64,000 nucleotides of DNA from an uncultured Clostridia bacterium (GCA_937876985.1 CALEFT010000009.1:15697-79696), one strand, 5' to 3'; counted from the first letter of the stretch, positions 8,686-16,836 are shown. The notes: generated by a model from the sequence alone, not told the origin. Translations and numbers: made by a program.

Positions 8686-8714
8686 TTGCTTTAATTAAAT
8701 ATTCTCTGTATTAT
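8686..8714 (+). promoter_or_regulatory. Predicted promoter of lipoprotein 3
   Basis: TTGCTT at 8686-8691, a 17-base spacer and TATTAT at 8709-8714. The AAGGAGG ribosome site of the gene starting at 8746 follows about 15 bases later. Since a terminator lies just upstream, this gene has its own transcript. Confidence 0.6.
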
Positions 8715-8745
8715 AGTAGTAGTGTGGAAAAGGAGGTATTAACAC

Positions 8746-10440
8746 ATGAAGAAGGTAAAAAAACTAATTGCATTAGCTGTTTCATTTGCAATGATGCTTT
8801 CCATTGTTGCCTGTGAGTCAGATAATTCTGTAGAGGAAGTAGGTTCGGTTGCAGAAGATTATGTAGACGCACTTGTAGAAATTAATTCAGGGGATATTGA
8901 GGATTTATCCTATGAGATTGATGATGAGTCTATCGAGTTTTTGGAGAGTATATCTGAATATGCAGACAATAATCCTATAACAGAGGCAGCTCTTGCTACT
9001 CTCTCTGCTGAGATTGACGAGGAGTCTATTGAAGCTACTAAGAAGGATGCAGAAGGATGTGTAGATGTAGAGTTTAGCTATGTTGATCTTAATGCGTTAG
9101 CTGAAGATGAAGAAGCAATTGTTGATGAGGATACTTTTGTTGATGCAATTGCTGATGCAGAAGTAAAGGCAGTGACTATCACAATTGAATTCGAGTTAGA
9201 TGATGAAGATTGGTTAGTATCTAACACGGATGAGATTATTGAAGAATTATATTCTGAGATTCTTGAGTTCGAGATTGAATTTGCAGTTCCTCTAACTGAT
9301 TATGTTGAAGGTTTGTATTGGTATGATCTTTATTCTGGTTATTACTTTGACGGTTCTGCAACAGTAGAAAATCTATTTGCAATTGAAGCTGATCTCGTTC
9401 TTGATCATGAAGCATTGCTTGAGCAAGATGATGATGTTATTGAATCTGTACTAGATAACACTATTGAATATGAAGTGTATTCTAATGGTTCTTTGATTGA
9501 TTCTGGTTCCGCTTCAATTTCTATGTATTCAAGCTTGTATTGCTTCGAGATTATATATGAGGCTACTTCAGGATATGTTCCAGAGGGAACATATACTGTT
9601 ACAGTTTTTGATGAAGATGGCAATGCTATTGCAACATCACCTGAGTTATATGTTGAAGAAGTAGAACCTGTAATTGAAACTACTGCTTCATATCTTGCTT
9701 GGTTTGATACAGTTAATGGCTTCTTTGAGGATTACGCGTTTGATAGTGGTATCTATCCATATCTAGAAGCTGATATTGTTGTAGGTAGTGATATTCCTTG
9801 TGATGAGTTTACATATATTGCTTTCTATAATGGTGAAGCTGTATACACTAGTGGAGTAGTTACACCGGTTTCTTACACAGATGTTACATGTGTAGAGATG
9901 ACTATTTATCCAGAAGACTGTGGTGCTTCAGATGTTATGCCAGATGGTTATTATTATGTTGAAATATACGATAATGCTGGAAATCTATATGGTGTAAGCC
10001 CAGTTGCTACAGTTGGAGATGTTGAAGCTCCTGAAGTAGAGAATGCAGGTGTAATCATTGGTCAAGAAGTTGTTAGTACAGGTTCTGGTGATGGAGCGGC
10101 AACTGGTGATAGCGAGTACATTCAGTACTTAGATTACTATTACTGGTGGGCAAATAGTTCAGGTGTTCTTGAACTAGATATGATTACACTATCTGAATAT
10201 GAGGATATTAATTTTACTTATTATTACGAGGTGTACGAGAACGAACAGTTAATTTACACATCAGATTTAAGAGATGATTCTGGCCACTGGCTTGAGAATT
10301 ATTTCTACCCATCTGATATTGGCCTTTCTAGCTTTGATTTGAACAACACAGTATACACAATGGTTGTTTATGATGAAGGTGGAGCAGAAATCTGTCGATT
10401 GGATTCAAATAACTTAGATGATCAGTATTTCGGAAACTGA
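8746..10440 (+). CDS. Acidic lipoprotein 3, longest of the array
   Basis: 564 residues. Signal peptide MKKVKKLIALAVSFAMML, lipobox IVAC, lipidated Cys23. Four modules are visible. The N-terminal NTF2-like module (about 30-185) has DEESIEATKKDAEGCVDVEF and DDEDWLVSNTDEIIEELY. Beta-rich module B covers about 190-305 and ends PEGTYTVTVFDEDGN. A second B module (about 313-425) has AWFDTVNGFFEDYAFDSG and MPDGYYYVEIYDNAGN. The C module (about 455-564) is nearly the same as in lipoprotein 2. The gene looks like a composite made by domain duplication within the array. No enzymatic motif; function unknown. A matching terminator follows at 10467. Confidence 0.75.
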   Translation: MKKVKKLIALAVSFAMMLSIVACESDNSVEEVGSVAEDYVDALVEINSGDIEDLSYEIDDESIEFLESISEYADNNPITEAALATLSAEIDEESIEATKKDAEGCVDVEFSYVDLNALAEDEEAIVDEDTFVDAIADAEVKAVTITIEFELDDEDWLVSNTDEIIEELYSEILEFEIEFAVPLTDYVEGLYWYDLYSGYYFDGSATVENLFAIEADLVLDHEALLEQDDDVIESVLDNTIEYEVYSNGSLIDSGSASISMYSSLYCFEIIYEATSGYVPEGTYTVTVFDEDGNAIATSPELYVEEVEPVIETTASYLAWFDTVNGFFEDYAFDSGIYPYLEADIVVGSDIPCDEFTYIAFYNGEAVYTSGVVTPVSYTDVTCVEMTIYPEDCGASDVMPDGYYYVEIYDNAGNLYGVSPVATVGDVEAPEVENAGVIIGQEVVSTGSGDGAATGDSEYIQYLDYYYWWANSSGVLELDMITLSEYEDINFTYYYEVYENEQLIYTSDLRDDSGHWLENYFYPSDIGLSSFDLNNTVYTMVVYDEGGAEICRLDSNNLDDQYFGN

Positions 10441-10498
10441 TTATTAACAGTATTTGAAGTTAATAGACGCCCTATAGTTCTCTATAGGGCGTTTTTTT
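10110..10498 (+). repeat. Segmental duplication, right copy
   Basis: Partner of 8190-8582: the C-terminal module, stop, spacer and terminator of lipoprotein 3. The shared non-coding tail shows the unit copied was DNA with its terminator, not only a protein domain under selection. Confidence 0.85.
10467..10498 (+). terminator. Intrinsic terminator of lipoprotein 3
   Basis: ACGCCCTATAG, loop TTCT, CTATAGGGCGT, then a run of seven T. Confidence 0.9.
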
Positions 10499-10611
10499 GC
10501 TAAGTATTAGTAAGTGTTCGCGAGTTCAATATAGCAAAATATGTATAAAAATATCAAATTCATTGTTTATTTATTATGCAGAATGTTTAATTATTTTTTA
10601 CTCACATGTGA

Positions 10612-10617
10612 TATAAT
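10612..10617 (+). promoter_or_regulatory. Predicted -10 box of lipoprotein 4
   Basis: TATAAT with upstream G (GTGATATAAT), 31 bases before the start at 10648. The -35 region is AT-rich and not well defined (TTAATT at 10587, long spacer). Confidence 0.5.
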
Positions 10618-10647
10618 CGTTTATATTTCTTGATAGGAGGAAAAGAT

Positions 10648-11961
10648 ATGAAAACATTTAAGAAGTTAATGGCTATTGCTATTTCTGCTGCAATGATGAT
10701 TTCATTGGTTGCTTGTGATAAGTCAGCTGAGGAGATTGTTTCTGTAGCAGATGATTACGCTTCAGCTCTTGTTGAACTTGATGCTGAGACAATCGAAGAA
10801 ATGTCTACTGAGGTGGATGAGGACGCACTTGCTGGTCTTGGTTTCATCGCAGAAATGTCAGATGCTGTTGTTGATGCAGCAATTGATACAATTTCTTACG
10901 AAGTTGATGCTGAGTCTTCTGAGGCATCTGCTAAGGATGAGGAAGGATCTGTTGATGTAACATTTACATACGTTGATCTTGAGGCTCTTTCAGAGGACGA
11001 GGAAGCAATTGAGAGCGAAGAGGCTTTTGTTGATGCTATTGCTGATGCAGAGACAAAGTCTATTACTGTAACATTTGATTTTGAACTTGATGGTGAGGAT
11101 TGGTTGATTGCTAATTCTGATGACATCATTTCTGAAGTATTTGATGACATTATGTCATTTGAGATTATCTTCATAGCTCCACTAGCAGAAATGATTGATT
11201 ACGCTACATGGTTTGATACAACTAATGGTTACTTTGTTGATGTATATGAGTTCACTAACCCATATAGCATCGAGGCTGACCTTGTATTGAATGAGGCTGG
11301 CGTAGCTGCAATGGATAGCATCTATGTTGATTACATTGTTTACCAGAATGGTACAGCTATTTATGAGTCAAGCTCATATCCAGTGCAGTACACAGATGGT
11401 ACATTCGTAGAGATGCCTCTCGAAGCATTTTATGATCCTAACTCCGATGGATTGTATGTATCAGCTGGTACATATTATGTAGAAGTATATGTTGATGATG
11501 AGCTTATTATCACAACTCCAACTTGTACAGTAACAAACGTAGAAGATACTCCTGTTACAGACGCTCCTTCTGTTGATCCTGTTGCACCAAGCATTGAGCC
11601 AACAACAGATGGTATTTCACCATATGCTGCAATGATTGAAGAAGTAATGTGGTATTACAATGACTCTACAACACTTGAGCTTGACATGATTCCATATTCT
11701 GAGTATCAGGACTATGATTGTGTATTTACATATACATATATGGTATTCGATTCTGCTAACCTCGAAGAGCCAATCTATGTTCACGACGAATTCTACTCAG
11801 ATTCTGGTTACTTCCTTGAGAACTATTTCCATGCAGAAGATATCGGACTTTCTGAGTTTGATCCTAACGTAGTTTACATGATGGTAGTAATTGACGAGGC
11901 TGGTAATGTAGTTGCAGTTGGAACAAGTGATTACGCTGAGGGTGAATCAATCCCACAATAA
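10648..11961 (+). CDS. Acidic lipoprotein 4 of the array
   Basis: 437 residues from the ATG at 10648, chosen because ATAGGAGGAAAAGAT sits just before it and the signal peptide MKTFKKLMAIAISAAMMISLVAC then begins at residue 1. An in-frame ATG lies at 10630. Lipidated Cys23 in LVAC. The N-terminal module (about 27-180) is closest to lipoprotein 3: DAESSEASAKDEEGSVDVTF, VDAIADAETKSITVTFDF, LDGEDWLIANSDDIISEVF. A B module (about 183-300) contains ATWFDTTNGYFVDVYEF and SAGTYYVEVYVDDE. After a Pro-rich linker (VTDAPSVDPVAPSIEP) a diverged C module follows (MWYYNDSTTLELDMIPYSEY, LENYFHAEDIGLSEFD). Function unknown. Confidence 0.75.
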   Translation: MKTFKKLMAIAISAAMMISLVACDKSAEEIVSVADDYASALVELDAETIEEMSTEVDEDALAGLGFIAEMSDAVVDAAIDTISYEVDAESSEASAKDEEGSVDVTFTYVDLEALSEDEEAIESEEAFVDAIADAETKSITVTFDFELDGEDWLIANSDDIISEVFDDIMSFEIIFIAPLAEMIDYATWFDTTNGYFVDVYEFTNPYSIEADLVLNEAGVAAMDSIYVDYIVYQNGTAIYESSSYPVQYTDGTFVEMPLEAFYDPNSDGLYVSAGTYYVEVYVDDELIITTPTCTVTNVEDTPVTDAPSVDPVAPSIEPTTDGISPYAAMIEEVMWYYNDSTTLELDMIPYSEYQDYDCVFTYTYMVFDSANLEEPIYVHDEFYSDSGYFLENYFHAEDIGLSEFDPNVVYMMVVIDEAGNVVAVGTSDYAEGESIPQ

Positions 11962-11994
11962 GTAATAAAACTAGCATTTATTGATTAGTGTTTT

Positions 11995-12030
11995 ACGGTC
12001 CTGATGTAATTTTGACATCGGGACCGTTTT
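11995..12030 (+). terminator. Intrinsic terminator of lipoprotein 4
   Basis: ACGGTCCTGATGT, loop AATTTTG, ACATCGGGACCGT, then TTTTTA. A strong 13-bp stem. Confidence 0.9.
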
Positions 12031-12074
12031 TATTGTAAATATGATTGTTGTGTGTCATAATTTTCATAGAAAAG

Positions 12075-12091
12075 TATGATGCAGTTTTGAT
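12075..12091 (+). promoter_or_regulatory. Shared upstream 17-mer TATGATGCAGTTTTGAT, copy 2
   Basis: Exact match to 7600-7616, again upstream of a lipoprotein gene (start 12133). See the first copy for interpretation. Confidence 0.45.
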
Positions 12092-12132
12092 GTTGTTTAT
12101 ATGTATTATTGTTTTGGAATAAGGAGGATAGT

Positions 12133-13263
12133 ATGAGAAATAGATTACTCATAAGAATGCTCTCAATGTCATTAGTTATTATTACTTTATGTATTCTAAT
12201 TTCTTCATGTAAGCCTAAGATTGATACAGAAGAAATTATGGATGCTACACGTGATTATGTTAATGATATAGAATCCTTGAGAGCAAGAATTACTACTTCG
12301 ATGGAGCTCGGAGTAAATGGATTTGAAGATTGCGTATTCGACTTAGATGGAGAGCTTTTATATGCTGCTAATCTAATAAATGGGACTAGCTACGTATCTT
12401 TGGAATTGGAATTGCCACAAATATTAGATGATCCTCTTACGATTAGTAATCGAATTTGTCTAGTCGGAGAAGAGTTGACAAATTATGTAGATTTACCATT
12501 TGTTGGTTGGATTGATATTCCGTTTACTGCAGATGATTTGCTTGGAGAAGCTAACAAGGGTGGTTTTGATTCTATTGTCAAAAATATTCTTTGTTTTGCA
12601 ATTGATTCGGTTTCTTCATCTGAAGTTACAAATGAAGAATATGAAGGAGAAGATTATTATATTCTTCGTTGCCACGTAGATGGTGAACAATTCTCTAATA
12701 AGGTTAATACATATTTTGCTTCTAGTCTTACTTGTGGAGATTTTGATTTACTCTTCTATCTAGATGAGAAAAATCAAGAAATTGCTTTGGTAAGAGCTGA
12801 GCTTGGAGATGCGCTTAAGACTGATAATGGAGAAGGTACTTGGTTTGTTGATGACTTGGAGTTTACTATAGAAATCACTGATATCAACGAGGTTGAAGAG
12901 GTTAGAGTTACAACTGAAATGATGCATGATTATGCTAGAAGACATGAATTTGTTGAGGACACGAGAGAATATTTTGATTATTTATCAGGTAATATTCAGG
13001 AGATGATTACATATGCTATGGCTAATCCTGAAGTATTTGAGTTTGATATGGGCGAGTTTGAGCTTTTCGAGCAAGAGGAGCCTCAAATGATACCTAATGA
13101 ATTTTATTATGAGGGTGAATTCAACAATTCAGAGGATGATTTGTTCGGGAACGGTGATTATTTTGGAGAATTTGATGAATATGTTGATTACGAACAGTTT
13201 TTTACTGATATAATGGACGAGTATTTGCAGGATTATAATGCTGCAGTAGAACAATATGGCTAA
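12133..13263 (+). CDS. Lipoprotein 5 of the array, LolA/DUF6612-like fold suspected
   Basis: 376 residues from the ATG at 12133, which follows AATAAGGAGGATAGT. The signal peptide is long (MRNRLLIRMLSMSLVIITLCILISSC), lipidated Cys26. It does not share the NTF2-like module of its neighbours. Residues 30-265 alternate short strands (RARITTSMELGVNG, FDLDGELLYAANLING, YVSLELELPQIL, YYILRCHVDGEQF), reminding me of LolA-like or DUF6612-type lipoproteins that hold lipid or sense the wall; this is a loose resemblance. The C-terminal third is low-complexity and very rich in Glu, Asp, Phe and Tyr. Lipoprotein 6 starts 14 bases later, so the two form an operon. Function unknown. Confidence 0.7.
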   Translation: MRNRLLIRMLSMSLVIITLCILISSCKPKIDTEEIMDATRDYVNDIESLRARITTSMELGVNGFEDCVFDLDGELLYAANLINGTSYVSLELELPQILDDPLTISNRICLVGEELTNYVDLPFVGWIDIPFTADDLLGEANKGGFDSIVKNILCFAIDSVSSSEVTNEEYEGEDYYILRCHVDGEQFSNKVNTYFASSLTCGDFDLLFYLDEKNQEIALVRAELGDALKTDNGEGTWFVDDLEFTIEITDINEVEEVRVTTEMMHDYARRHEFVEDTREYFDYLSGNIQEMITYAMANPEVFEFDMGEFELFEQEEPQMIPNEFYYEGEFNNSEDDLFGNGDYFGEFDEYVDYEQFFTDIMDEYLQDYNAAVEQYG

Positions 13264-13277
13264 TAGGGAGTTACAAA

Positions 13278-14159
13278 ATGAATAGTAAGATTTACAAGAA
13301 GATTATTTCTGGTGCACTTCTAGTAAGCATGGCTTTCTCGCTTTGCGGATGTGATTTGCTTAAGATGTTCGATGAGAATAAGATTAATAATGTTGTTGAA
13401 GATTTTTTTGCTAGTGTTATGAAGGGTGAGATTGAGGCCTTCCAGAGTAATAGTAAGACGGAATTTGATATTATTACATTAGATGATGAACAGGCTGAAT
13501 TTTTTGCGCTTGGTATGGAAGAGTTTGAATATGAAATTGCTTCTGTAAATGTTGCAGATAGTCGTAAGAAGGCTACAGTTAAGATTGAGCTTCATTATTT
13601 GGATGTAGCTGATGATTTGGAAGCAACGCCTTACGGTACTGTTGATGAGTACGAGGAATTGTTCGATGATTGTAAGAACAAGAAGAAGACTGTTAAGCTT
13701 ACGATGAAGAAGACTGACGATGGTTGGATGTTCGAGGATCTCGAGACACTTTATGAGATGCTTGTTTTGCCATATGGTGCTATTGTTCTTGTTGACGAGG
13801 ATGGTAATCCAGTAAACCCATCTGCTGCTTTCTATAGAGCATTCATGATTGATAGTGTTTGGTATGATGCCGTTTATGGTAATCCTGCTACTTCCGATAG
13901 CGTAAATTCCACAGTAGCTCTTCAGCATGTGTTCTATTTTACAAAGCCTTTTGATGTAGAGTTTACTTTTGAACTCGTAGATGATGACGATGAGGTAGTA
14001 TTCGAGGATACTGTAGTTTTGGAGTTCGATAATACTGCTGTTTGTGATGTTGATGCTTCTGAGATTGATGAGAGTGAGATACCAGATGGCGAATATAGAA
14101 TAATTCTCTATTTTGATGACGAAGTAGTTTATGAGTCTAGCGAGTTCGAGGTAGGCTAA
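13278..14159 (+). CDS. Acidic lipoprotein 6 of the array
   Basis: 293 residues. Signal peptide MNSKIYKKIISGALLVSMAF, lipobox LCGC, lipidated Cys25. An NTF2-like N-terminal module (about 33-170) has the same outline as lipoproteins 1-4: helices, FEYEIASVNVADSRKKATVKI, then KKTDDGWMFEDLETLYEMLV. One B-like module (about 190-293) ends with IPDGEYRIILYFDDEVVY, echoing the PDGxYxI signature in the other members. The ribosome site is modest (AGGGAG). The methyltransferase gene starts two bases after its stop, so transcription probably continues. Function unknown. Confidence 0.72.
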   Translation: MNSKIYKKIISGALLVSMAFSLCGCDLLKMFDENKINNVVEDFFASVMKGEIEAFQSNSKTEFDIITLDDEQAEFFALGMEEFEYEIASVNVADSRKKATVKIELHYLDVADDLEATPYGTVDEYEELFDDCKNKKKTVKLTMKKTDDGWMFEDLETLYEMLVLPYGAIVLVDEDGNPVNPSAAFYRAFMIDSVWYDAVYGNPATSDSVNSTVALQHVFYFTKPFDVEFTFELVDDDDEVVFEDTVVLEFDNTAVCDVDASEIDESEIPDGEYRIILYFDDEVVYESSEFEVG

Positions 14160-14161
14160 TA

Positions 14162-15058
14162 ATGTTTGTTGCTGACAAGTGGACAGATTATGAGGTTATT
14201 TCTGCAGGCGCTGGTGATAAATACGAGCGTTGGGGAGACATATTTCTTGTAAGACCTGATCCGCAGGCAGTGTGGCCAAGACTTGATTCTTGGGAGAAGC
14301 CTCATGCTAAGTACAACAGAAGCCAAACTGGTGGTGGTTCTTGGTCTAGATTTAAGCCAATGCCACAGTCTTGGAAGATTAAATACAATTCTCTTGGTAA
14401 GGAATTGACTTTTGTTATCGAGCCAACGAGTTTTAAGCATACAGGTTTGTTCCCGGAACAAGCAGCGAACTGGGATTTCTGCGGAAATTTGATTTCTAAT
14501 GCTAAGGCCAAGGGTAAGAAGGATATTAGAATCCTTAATTTGTTTGCTTATACAGGTGGTGCAACGATTGCAGCTGCTTGTCATGGTGCAGATGAGGTTG
14601 TGCATGTTGACGCTTCTAAGGGCATGATTCTTAAGGCGAAGCAAAATGTTCAAGAATCTGGACTATCTGATAAATACATTAGATTTATCGCAGAAGATTG
14701 TCAGCGTTTTGTAGAAAGAGAGATTCGTCGTGGTCGTAAATATGATGGAATCATTATGGACCCACCAGCATATGGACGCGGACCATCGGGTGAACTTTGG
14801 AAACTAGAAGACGCACTTTATGATTTTACAGCAGCGTGCGAGCAGCTTTTGTCTGATGATCCGCTGTTTTTTATAATTAGTTCTTATACAGTAGGAATTA
14901 CAGCGCAAGCTTCTGGTGATGTACTAAAGCTAGCTCTTGGAGACAAGCACGGAGGCTACGTGAAGGCGGAGGAGCTTTGTCTGCCAATAAGAAAACTTGG
15001 TGTTCATTTGCCATGTGGTTCTACAGCGAGATGGTCTTCTGGTCGTTATGATTCCTAA
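14162..15058 (+). CDS. Class I SAM-dependent RNA methyltransferase (RlmI/RlmK-like)
   Basis: 298 residues. The SAM-binding motif is LNLFAYTGGATIAAACHGA (about residue 122) and the catalytic-loop motif is MDPPAYGRGP (about residue 199), as in m5C or m2G rRNA methyltransferases of the COG1092 group. It lacks the N-terminal PUA domain of E. coli RlmI, matching the shorter COG1092-like proteins common in Clostridia. The exact target (a 23S rRNA base is likely) is inferred. It starts two bases after lipoprotein 6 and is followed 12 bases later by a pseudouridine synthase, so the two RNA-modification genes form a unit. Confidence 0.82.
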   Translation: MFVADKWTDYEVISAGAGDKYERWGDIFLVRPDPQAVWPRLDSWEKPHAKYNRSQTGGGSWSRFKPMPQSWKIKYNSLGKELTFVIEPTSFKHTGLFPEQAANWDFCGNLISNAKAKGKKDIRILNLFAYTGGATIAAACHGADEVVHVDASKGMILKAKQNVQESGLSDKYIRFIAEDCQRFVEREIRRGRKYDGIIMDPPAYGRGPSGELWKLEDALYDFTAACEQLLSDDPLFFIISSYTVGITAQASGDVLKLALGDKHGGYVKAEELCLPIRKLGVHLPCGSTARWSSGRYDS

Positions 15059-15070
15059 TGAGAGTTCGTT

Positions 15071-15778
15071 ATGAAGCGTTTTACTTACCAAGATATTCAA
15101 ATTGTTCACGAAGATAATCATATAATCGTTGCCTATAAGCCAGCTGGCGTGTTGTCGCAAGCTGATGGTAGTGACGCGCAGGATATGCTCACGCTTCTTA
15201 AGGAATATATTAAGATTAAATACAATAAGCCAGGTAATGTGTATCTTGGCTTACTACATCGTCTTGATAGGCCTGTTGAGGGCTTGATGATTTTCGCGAA
15301 AACTTCTAAGGCCGCCTCGCGTTTGTCGGACCAAATTCGACAAGGAAAGATGGATAAGCTTTATTACGCTGTTGTTCAAGGTGCTGTTAATCCAAGTGAA
15401 GGTAGGCTTGTCCATGAACTAGTAAAGGATAAGAAAACCAATATCACCAAGGCCTTCTTGCCTAACAAGGTCCCTTCAAATCTTAAGAGCATGGCCAAGA
15501 ATGCTAGCCTTAAGTATAAGGTTATAAAGACAAATGCGACTAACACGATTTCTCTAATTGAAGTCGAGCTTGAGACGGGTAGGTCACATCAGATTAGGAC
15601 GCAGTTTGCAGCGATTGGGCATCCGCTTTTAGGTGATGCGAAGTACGGTAATCCCAACAGCGGCTATCGCGGCGACATATGTCTGGAGTCACACAAAATT
15701 GGCATTATACATCCTGTTTCTGGGGAGAGGATGCTTTTCGAGGTAGGAGTTGCGCCTAGATTTGAGAAGCTTTTTTAA
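15071..15778 (+). CDS. RluA/RluD-family pseudouridine synthase
   Basis: 235 residues, no S4 domain. The RluA-family catalytic motif is LLHRLDRPVEGLMIFAKTSKAAS (catalytic Asp about residue 63), with ETGRSHQIRTQFAAIGHPLLGDAKYG later. It isomerises uridine to pseudouridine in rRNA or tRNA; the substrate cannot be told. The length fits the minimal RluA-like proteins of Bacillota. It follows the methyltransferase by 12 bases. Confidence 0.88.
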   Translation: MKRFTYQDIQIVHEDNHIIVAYKPAGVLSQADGSDAQDMLTLLKEYIKIKYNKPGNVYLGLLHRLDRPVEGLMIFAKTSKAASRLSDQIRQGKMDKLYYAVVQGAVNPSEGRLVHELVKDKKTNITKAFLPNKVPSNLKSMAKNASLKYKVIKTNATNTISLIEVELETGRSHQIRTQFAAIGHPLLGDAKYGNPNSGYRGDICLESHKIGIIHPVSGERMLFEVGVAPRFEKLF

Positions 15779-15784
15779 GTAGTA

Positions 15785-15806
15785 GCTTTTCCCCTCTCGA
15801 AAAGCA
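15785..15806 (-). repeat. Copy 2 of conserved hairpin element (minus orientation)
   Basis: The minus strand carries the identical 16-mer TGCTTTTCGAGAGGGG at 15791-15806. Here the pairing is GCTTTTC (15785-15791) with GAAAAGC (15799-15805), a perfect 7-bp stem. It lies between the RluA-family gene and the HD-domain gene. No T-run follows on either strand, so it is not a normal terminator. Confidence 0.7.
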
Positions 15807-15900
15807 TTAGAAAAATGCGACAAATATGAACGCTAGTTTGCTAGAAATCTTGTATATTCATTTGTATAATAGATTCAATAAAGTTTTTACGGAGGCTAGA

Positions 15901-16491
15901 ATGGATACTGAATTTATTATTTCTGAGCAAGAGATGGAAGCTAACAAGCAGAAGATTATTAATTTACTTATGAGTACGAATAGGCCTGGCATGGATAAGC
16001 TAATTGGTTGGATTAATTCGACTGATTTTTTTGTGGCGCCTGCGTCTACGAAGTATCATTTGCATTGCAAGGGTGGTTTGGCGCTACATTCTCTGAATGT
16101 TTATGAGCGACTTAAGGCGAAGAGGGATGCTGGACTAATTACAATTAAGGATGACTCGCTAATTATTACTTCGATTTTGCACGATATTTGCAAGGCTAAC
16201 TTCTATGAGATGCAGCCACGTAATCGTAAGATTGACGGTGTTTGGAAGGAAGTTCTCGAATGGGGAGTAAATGATCAGATGCCAATTGGTCATGGTGAGA
16301 AGTCATGCTTCATTATTCAGTCTTATATGAGACTTCGTCCGGAGGAATTCGCGATGATTCGCTACCATATGGGCCGAGAGAGTCTTCAGTATGGAGATAA
16401 TTTCTCTACTGCGGCGGCGCAATATTCTAATGTTGTCGCACTTCATACAGCTGATATGGAGAGTGCATATATTGTTGAGGCGAGGATGTAA
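15901..16491 (+). CDS. HD-domain phosphohydrolase-like protein
   Basis: 196 residues from the ATG at 15901, preferred because TTTACGGAGGCTAGA lies before it; an in-frame ATG at 15826 has no ribosome site. The HD motif is visible: His of LALHSLNVYERL, then ILHDICKANFY, with a later conserved HG and an Asp (HTADMESAYIVE) completing a metal site. This resembles small HD hydrolases of Clostridia annotated only as hydrolase. Substrate unknown; nucleotides are typical for the superfamily. It is probably the last gene of its unit, before the carB leader. Confidence 0.75.
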   Translation: MDTEFIISEQEMEANKQKIINLLMSTNRPGMDKLIGWINSTDFFVAPASTKYHLHCKGGLALHSLNVYERLKAKRDAGLITIKDDSLIITSILHDICKANFYEMQPRNRKIDGVWKEVLEWGVNDQMPIGHGEKSCFIIQSYMRLRPEEFAMIRYHMGRESLQYGDNFSTAAAQYSNVVALHTADMESAYIVEARM

Positions 16492-16545
16492 ATTATTTGG
16501 GTAAAAAAAAGCTGTACTTATGTGCAAAAATCTACAAAAAATATC

Positions 16546-16573
16546 TTTACGAATTTCGATTTTGCATTATAAT
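16546..16573 (+). promoter_or_regulatory. Predicted promoter of the carB leader
   Basis: TTTACG at 16546-16551, a 16-base spacer and TATAAT at 16568-16573. The expected start is near 16580, just before the leader ORF ribosome site TAAGGAG. Confidence 0.6.
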
Positions 16574-16607
16574 TGTTGACAGTGATTATTTAATAAGGAG
16601 AATTACA

Positions 16608-16727
16608 GTGAACAAGATAGGCTTAGTTAATCAAACTATGACTTCCAAGACTTCTGTTCTTGCTTCTATGGGGCATGACAAGGGTTCTTGTTTTTGTTTT
16701 GTATTCTCAACCTCGTTTGATAAATAA
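16608..16727 (+). CDS. 39-codon leader ORF upstream of carB
   Basis: GTG start with TAATAAGGAG nine bases upstream. The peptide runs from VNKIGLVNQTMTSK to GSCFCFVFSTSFDK and has no recognised relatives. The last third of the mRNA is unusually U-rich (16687-16707, U interrupted by single G or C). Its TAA stop at 16725-16727 overlaps the first bases of the terminator stem at 16726. A ribosome finishing this ORF would cover the left arm of that hairpin. The layout matches that of the E. coli pyrBI leader peptide, which couples UTP level to attenuation. It could instead encode a free small protein. See findings. Confidence 0.6.
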   Translation: MNKIGLVNQTMTSKTSVLASMGHDKGSCFCFVFSTSFDK

Positions 16728-16752
16728 GTCAGTATTTTTACTGACTTTTTTT
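16726..16752 (+). terminator. Intrinsic terminator/attenuator between leader ORF and carB
   Basis: AAGTCAGTA, loop TTTT, TACTGACTT, then a seven-T run. It stands 84 bases before carB and, unless antiterminated, would stop transcripts from the promoter at 16546. Confidence 0.88.
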
Positions 16753-16836
16753 GTATTCGGGGTTTGACTTAGATAAGTTTATCGAAGAAGATTAATCTAT
16801 GAAGCAGTAAAAGAAATTGTTTGGAGGAAAGTAAAC

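Noticed and set aside
16497..16607. Extended reading of the carB leader ORF from 16497
   Set aside because: The extension would lie upstream of and across the predicted promoter and has no ribosome site; the GTG at 16608 has one.
16753..16836. PyrR-binding RNA or second promoter directly before carB
   Set aside because: No conserved PyrR anti-antiterminator sequence is seen; TTGACT near 16763 lacks a good -10 at the right distance.
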